Assembly: GCA_003140895.1 (NCBI GenBank)
Contig: PLLH01000098.1
Span: forward strand, 3,940 to 40,732
Direction of reading: 5' to 3'
Length of the DNA: 36,793 nucleotides
DNA from: Elusimicrobiota bacterium
Lineage (GTDB): Bacteria > Elusimicrobiota > Elusimicrobia > F11
Part shown: piece after piece, positions 33,125-36,793 of the stretch
Layout: the number at the start of each line of letters is the position of its first letter
Numbering within the stretch: position 1 is the stretch's first letter
Notes under the pieces: model-generated
Database searches by the model: none
What the model saw: only the letters and a program-made list of their open reading frames with translations
What the model was told of the DNA's origin: nothing
Position numbers and translations under genes: made by a program

Positions 33125-33730
33125 TTAGTATTTAACGGAACAGCCGTACGATTGAGTTTGAGGCGTGCTCACCTTTTTCCCCGCCATGGCTTCCGTAAGG
33201 GCTTGGCTCACATAATTGGGTAATTTGGTGAGGTCATCATCGAAGCTGCTAAAGGTATCCATGGCTCCCTCGTAAATCAGGGTCCCTTGCGGATCAATCA
33301 CGAACATGTGCGGGGTGGTTTTGGCCTGATATTTTTGCCCGACGGTTCCGGCGCGATCCAGCAGAATGGCGGTGGCTTTGGACTTTTTTTCGGCCGCCTC
33401 TTTAATCCATTCATCCGCGCTTAAGTATCCTTCTTTTCCCTTGGCGGAGGAGCAAATCGAGATCCAAACGACCCCCTTCTGGGTCCATACATTCTGATAA
33501 TTCTGCATGTTCCCGCTGCCATAGTGTTTTTTGACGAAGGGACAACGGAAATTGGTCCATTCAAGAACCACGTATTTCCCAGGGAATTGACTAAGGGAAA
33601 CGGTTTTTCCATGGATGTCAGGGAGCGAGAAGTCCGGCGCTTTCTGGCCCACCTCCAAGGCGTGCCCCATCGGCAGGTTTGTCATCAACACAGCGACGGC
33701 GAAAAGAAGGGCGGTCATTTTTCTACTCAT
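33125..33730 (-). CDS. Exported thioredoxin-fold (redoxin/AhpC-TSA) protein
   Basis: The 201-residue protein has a signal peptide (about 1-24, LLFAVAVLMTNLPMGHA). A redoxin fold follows: KAPDFSLPDIHGKTVSLSQF, VVLEWTNFRCPFVKKHYGSG with Cys63, TAILLDRAGTVGQKYQAKTT, the cis-Pro segment TTPHMFVIDPQGTLIYEG, and a C-terminal TQSYGCSVKY. The active site is C-P-F-V, not CxxC. The last Cys (197) is conserved in this subgroup and may be resolving or metal-linked. The ATG has GGGAG upstream. It starts 30 bp after hemN and is probably the last gene of the heme operon. Peroxidase or thiol-transfer activity is unproven. Confidence 0.83.
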   Translation of the reverse strand: MSRKMTALLFAVAVLMTNLPMGHALEVGQKAPDFSLPDIHGKTVSLSQFPGKYVVLEWTNFRCPFVKKHYGSGNMQNYQNVWTQKGVVWISICSSAKGKEGYLSADEWIKEAAEKKSKATAILLDRAGTVGQKYQAKTTPHMFVIDPQGTLIYEGAMDTFSSFDDDLTKLPNYVSQALTEAMAGKKVSTPQTQSYGCSVKY

Positions 33731-33760
33731 GGTTGAATTCTCCCTTTGAAATAAATTTCC

Positions 33761-35137
33761 TCAAACCGTTCTGGAAAAAACCTTTTTTTCGCCTGGTTTG
33801 GGAAGGTGGGCGTCAAAAGGCATCGCTAAATTCCGCAGGAAAACCCGACCCGTTGACGTGGGACGTATCTCCCCGGCCGATAGATTCACCAGCCCGTCTT
33901 TCTCCATCTCCTTTAATTTGGAGAGGGCCTCCGCGAAGTAGGCGTCAAATGTTAACCCGAATTCCGTTTCGATATCGGACTTGATCAAGACGGCGTGGCA
34001 CATGAGGTTTTGAATGACGCGGGCCCGGATCACATCATCCGTCGAGCACACATAGCCCCGGACCGTGGCCGAGGTCCCGCTTAAAACCGACTTTTGATAC
34101 GAATAAAGTTGGCGATCGTTTTGCATGAACCCGTCCGCGACTTGGCTGATGGCGCTCAACCCCAGTCCAATCAAATCCGTCCCCGCCTTGGTGGTGTAGC
34201 CCTGGAAATTTCTCCATAACGTCCGGTTGGCCCGCGCCCGGGTGAGCTCATCACCGGGCCGTGAAAAATGATCCATCCCAATATACTCGTACCCCGCCTG
34301 GGTTAGGCCGCGAAGCGCTTGAAGGAAGAGCTCGAACTTTTGTCTTCCCGCCGGCTGATGTTCTTTTATTTTTTCCTGATATTTTTTCATCCAGGGAACA
34401 AACGCGTACGAATAGACCGCCAACCGGTCCGGATTCATTTCCACCACGTCTCGAATTGTTTTTCCAAAGGACTCCGGAGTTTGTCCGGGGAGGCCATAAA
34501 TCAAATCGAAATTAATGCTGGCGAATCCCTTGTTTCTGGCGTCCTCCACCAGGTCACCCACCATCTCCCGCGGCTGGATCCGGCGAATTCGCTTTTGCAC
34601 GGCAGGGTCAAAATCCTGGACGCCCATGGACATCCGGTTGAATCCCAGTTTTTTCAATGTTGAAAGATGGGATTTCTTGATGGTTCGAGGATCCAGCTCG
34701 ACCCCCATCTCAACATCCGGAGCGAATTGAAATTTGTTTCTCAAAGCGGAAATAAGGCGCTCCAAGTTTTCCGGAGAAAAATAATTCGGCGTTCCCCCTC
34801 CCAAATGAACTTGAACGACCGGGCGATTCCGGCTCACCCGCTCTCTAAGCCACTCGATTTCTTTCAAAAGGGCCTCGGTGTAGGGATCTTCAAACGTATG
34901 GTTTGGGCCCGTGATGATCGAGGTGCAGGCGCAAAACAGGCAGAGTTTTTCGCAGAACGGGAGATGGAAATAAAACGACAGGGGCCGGGGAGCGGGCGCC
35001 TTATTGCTTTTTTCAAGGAGCGTTTCGTAGTCCTTGGGACCCATCCCGTTTTTCCAAAAGGGCGCCGGTGGATAGGAGGTGTAGCGCGGCCCTTGAACGT
35101 CGTATTTTTCCAACAAGTCGAGTGAAATATTCTCCAC
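33761..35137 (-). CDS. hemN: Oxygen-independent coproporphyrinogen III oxidase
   Basis: HemN is a radical SAM enzyme that converts coproporphyrinogen III to protoporphyrinogen IX without oxygen. The 458-residue length is typical of true HemN. YTSYPPAPFWK near the start is diagnostic, and the cluster motif CEKLCLFCAC (Cys62, 66, 69, 71) fits CxxxCxxCxC. VHLGGGTPNYFSPENLERL, DPRTIKKSHL and RMSMGVQDFDPAVQKRIRR follow. The C-terminal domain has YIGMDHFSRPGDEL and RNFQGYTTK. These separate it from heme chaperone HemW. The GTG start at 35137 has AAGGA upstream and lies one base after the hemE stop. Confidence 0.96.
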   Translation of the reverse strand: MENISLDLLEKYDVQGPRYTSYPPAPFWKNGMGPKDYETLLEKSNKAPAPRPLSFYFHLPFCEKLCLFCACTSIITGPNHTFEDPYTEALLKEIEWLRERVSRNRPVVQVHLGGGTPNYFSPENLERLISALRNKFQFAPDVEMGVELDPRTIKKSHLSTLKKLGFNRMSMGVQDFDPAVQKRIRRIQPREMVGDLVEDARNKGFASINFDLIYGLPGQTPESFGKTIRDVVEMNPDRLAVYSYAFVPWMKKYQEKIKEHQPAGRQKFELFLQALRGLTQAGYEYIGMDHFSRPGDELTRARANRTLWRNFQGYTTKAGTDLIGLGLSAISQVADGFMQNDRQLYSYQKSVLSGTSATVRGYVCSTDDVIRARVIQNLMCHAVLIKSDIETEFGLTFDAYFAEALSKLKEMEKDGLVNLSAGEIRPTSTGRVFLRNLAMPFDAHLPKPGEKKVFSRTV

Positions 35138-35138
35138 T

Positions 35139-36173
35139 TTAATCCTTCTTTTGGCTCAGTCTCTTCACTGTCTCAACCAGAAAAACGGCGTTTTCAACGG
35201 GAGTCTGAGGAAGGACTCCGTGACCCAGGTTAAATATATGTCCCGGCCGTCCCCCCGCCTCCGTTAGAATTTTCTTGGCGGCGGCGACTATCTTTTTCTC
35301 AGGCCCCAGGAGAATTTCCGGATCCAAATTCCCCTGAAGAGCGACGTTTCCAAGGGCCTTCCAGGCTTTAGACAAGGACGTCTTCGAATCGATCCCCACC
35401 ACATCCGCTCCGCTTTCTTTGACGGCCGGAAATAAATGAGAGGTGTTTAAGCCAAAATAAATGACGGGAGCCTTTCCTTTAAGCCGTTCAATAATTTTCT
35501 TGAGAGCGGGGAAAACGAATGTTCGATATTGCTCCAGAGTGAGCATTCCAACCCAGGAATCAAAAAGCTGAATCGCCTCCGCCCCCGCTTCAACTTGAGC
35601 CTCCAAATAATCCGCGGTTCCCTCCGCCAACACATCCATCAGATGGGAAAACACGTCGGGGGCCTTCAGCATCATTTCTTTGATTCGGGTGAAATCCTTT
35701 GATTTTCCTCCTTCGACGATATAACTCGCCACGGTGAAAGGAGCTCCGGCGAAACCGATCAACGGAATTTCCTCCGGCAAGTTTTTCCGGGACCTTCGAA
35801 TGGCGTCAAACACGAAAGAGAGATGTTCTTTGATTTCATCCCCGGAAACGGGGGCCAGGTCTTTTTTCCGTCGATACGGATTTCCGATAACCGGCCCGTG
35901 ATCTTTCGCAAAGGAAAGAGTGAAACCGAGCGGCTCCACGATGAGCAAAATGTCGGAGAAAATAATGGCGGCATCCACGCCCAATTTCCGGGCGGCAAAG
36001 ACCGTGACCTCCGCGGCCAGATCTGGATTTTTGCACAGCTCAAGAAAGGTCACTTTGCTGCGAAGGGCCCGGTATTCCGGCATAAACCGGCCGGCTTGCC
36101 TCATGAGCCACAGGGGCGTTCGTGAGGTGGGTTCACGGCGGCACGCGTTAAGAAAAAGACGGTCAGTTTTCAT
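35139..36173 (-). CDS. hemE: Uroporphyrinogen decarboxylase
   Basis: HemE decarboxylates uroporphyrinogen III to coproporphyrinogen III in the cytoplasm. The 344-residue protein has PLWLMRQAGRFMPEYRALR (Arg25, Arg29) near the N-terminus, FSDILLIVEPLGF with the catalytic Asp, GFAGAPFTVASYIVEGG, QLFDSWVGML, and a late FNLGHGVLPQTPVENA. The length is normal. The ATG overlaps the hemA stop by 4 bp, so translation is coupled, and the product goes straight to HemN, encoded next. Confidence 0.96.
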   Translation of the reverse strand: MKTDRLFLNACRREPTSRTPLWLMRQAGRFMPEYRALRSKVTFLELCKNPDLAAEVTVFAARKLGVDAAIIFSDILLIVEPLGFTLSFAKDHGPVIGNPYRRKKDLAPVSGDEIKEHLSFVFDAIRRSRKNLPEEIPLIGFAGAPFTVASYIVEGGKSKDFTRIKEMMLKAPDVFSHLMDVLAEGTADYLEAQVEAGAEAIQLFDSWVGMLTLEQYRTFVFPALKKIIERLKGKAPVIYFGLNTSHLFPAVKESGADVVGIDSKTSLSKAWKALGNVALQGNLDPEILLGPEKKIVAAAKKILTEAGGRPGHIFNLGHGVLPQTPVENAVFLVETVKRLSQKKD

Positions 36174-36793
36174 AATTCAATCTGATGCCGGTGAGCCACC
36201 CGTTGACCGTCGAGGGTTTTGGAAATCCATTCATAGGATTCCCGAGCTGTCTTGTTCACGATGGCTTCAGCTTCCCCAATCGCCGCGCTTCGTTTTTTGA
36301 TGTTTTCATCCACAAGACTCTTCAGGTCATCGATGTTGTAGACATACACGTTGTCGATCTCATGCACCGAAGGGTCAATATTTCGGGGAACCGCGATGTC
36401 GATGAAATAGAGGGGCCGTTCGTGCCTGATTTTCATAATTTCGTTCACCAGCTTTTTTGTAACGAGAGGTTCCTCGACGGAGGCCGACGCGATGACAATA
36501 TCGGCCTTCCCCAGTTCATCCTGAAGGTTCTCCAAAGGCAACCCCACCCCGTTTAGAAGAGTCGCCAGATCGACGGCTTTCGACACGGTCCGATTCAAAA
36601 TCACCAATTGTTTGGTTTTTTGGCTGAGAAGATGCCGCGCCGTCACCTCCGCGATTTCACCGGCCCCAATCAACATCAACCGGCATTCCTGAAGATTTCC
36701 AAAAATCCGTTCGGCCAATTGAACGGTTATATTTCCAACGGAACTCGCTCCGTCGGAAATGGACGTATTGGCGCGAATCTGTTTCCCGATGAA
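36170..36793 (-). CDS. hemA: Glutamyl-tRNA reductase, 5' end outside window, C-terminus short
   Basis: HemA reduces glutamyl-tRNA to glutamate semialdehyde, the first step of C5 heme synthesis. The visible 207 residues begin IGKQIRANTSISDGASSVG, then RLMLIGAGEIAEVTARHLL (NADPH-binding), LVILNRTVSKAVDLA, DIVIASASVEEPLVTKK and PLYFIDIAVPRNIDPSVHEI. The catalytic domain with its Cys lies outside the window. The gene stops soon after YEWISKTLDG, about 80 residues before the usual end, so most of the C-terminal dimerisation domain is lacking. hemE begins at once, so no frameshifted remainder exists. It is the first visible gene of the heme operon. Confidence 0.9.
   Translation of the reverse strand, partial: FIGKQIRANTSISDGASSVGNITVQLAERIFGNLQECRLMLIGAGEIAEVTARHLLSQKTKQLVILNRTVSKAVDLATLLNGVGLPLENLQDELGKADIVIASASVEEPLVTKKLVNEIMKIRHERPLYFIDIAVPRNIDPSVHEIDNVYVYNIDDLKSLVDENIKKRSAAIGEAEAIVNKTARESYEWISKTLDGQRVAHRHQIEL

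Overview
The window looks like part of a chromosome from an uncultured or poorly studied Gram-negative (diderm) bacterium. Lipid A genes (lpxK, lpxL), a heptose phosphatase (gmhB), an O-antigen-ligase-like protein, a core-type glycosyltransferase, a TolC protein, an RND pump and an Omp85-like barrel all imply an LPS-bearing outer membrane. The mix (archaeal-type class I aldolase, DAHP synthase with a ferredoxin-like N-domain, compact pheA-hisC-aroF-tyrA-aroA operon, TatD-linked radical SAM protein) would suit lineages such as Elusimicrobiota or Omnitrophota. This assignment is inference only.

Layout. 1-63: end of a tRNA-Ala gene (minus). 223-2909: two plus-strand genes, a membrane-anchored PA14 protein and a large polytopic GT-C-like protein. 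2906-22802: 21 consecutive minus-strand genes with no gap above about 66 bp, probably one very long transcription unit read from a promoter near 22844-22872. In transcription order it holds: a coiled-coil protein, zapA and rarA; fau; an envelope block (WaaE-like glycosyltransferase, polysaccharide deacetylase, lpxK, lpxL, O-antigen ligase, gmhB, GT39-LmeA-like fusion, DUF3108 protein); the aromatic amino-acid block (pheA, hisC, aroF, tyrA, aroA); plsC; a radical SAM protein; a tiny membrane protein; and a GH57-like lipoprotein. 23027-24079: a divergent class I fructose-bisphosphate aldolase gene.

24080-33044 is an accessory island. It opens with a REP-like repeat, a frameshifted IS5-family transposase remnant and a 263-bp element with 23-bp terminal inverted repeats. 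A perfect 22-bp palindrome then overlaps the -35 box of a tetR gene, followed by tolC, membrane-fusion protein and RND permease genes whose Ile codon choice (many ATA) differs from the rest of the window. An Omp85-like gene follows, then a decayed stretch in which a RelE/StbE-type toxin reading frame runs into a transposase C-terminus.

33125-36793: minus-strand heme genes hemA (5' end outside the window, C-terminal dimerisation domain apparently absent), hemE and hemN, with a secreted thioredoxin-fold protein downstream.

No CRISPR array, rRNA, prophage or recognisable defence system was seen. The least ordinary points are the GT39-LmeA-like fusion, the short HemA, the RND adaptor with no alpha-hairpin beside an Omp85-like barrel, the nested mobile-element remains with a well-defined TetR operator, and the GH57-like protein that seems to have lost its nucleophile.
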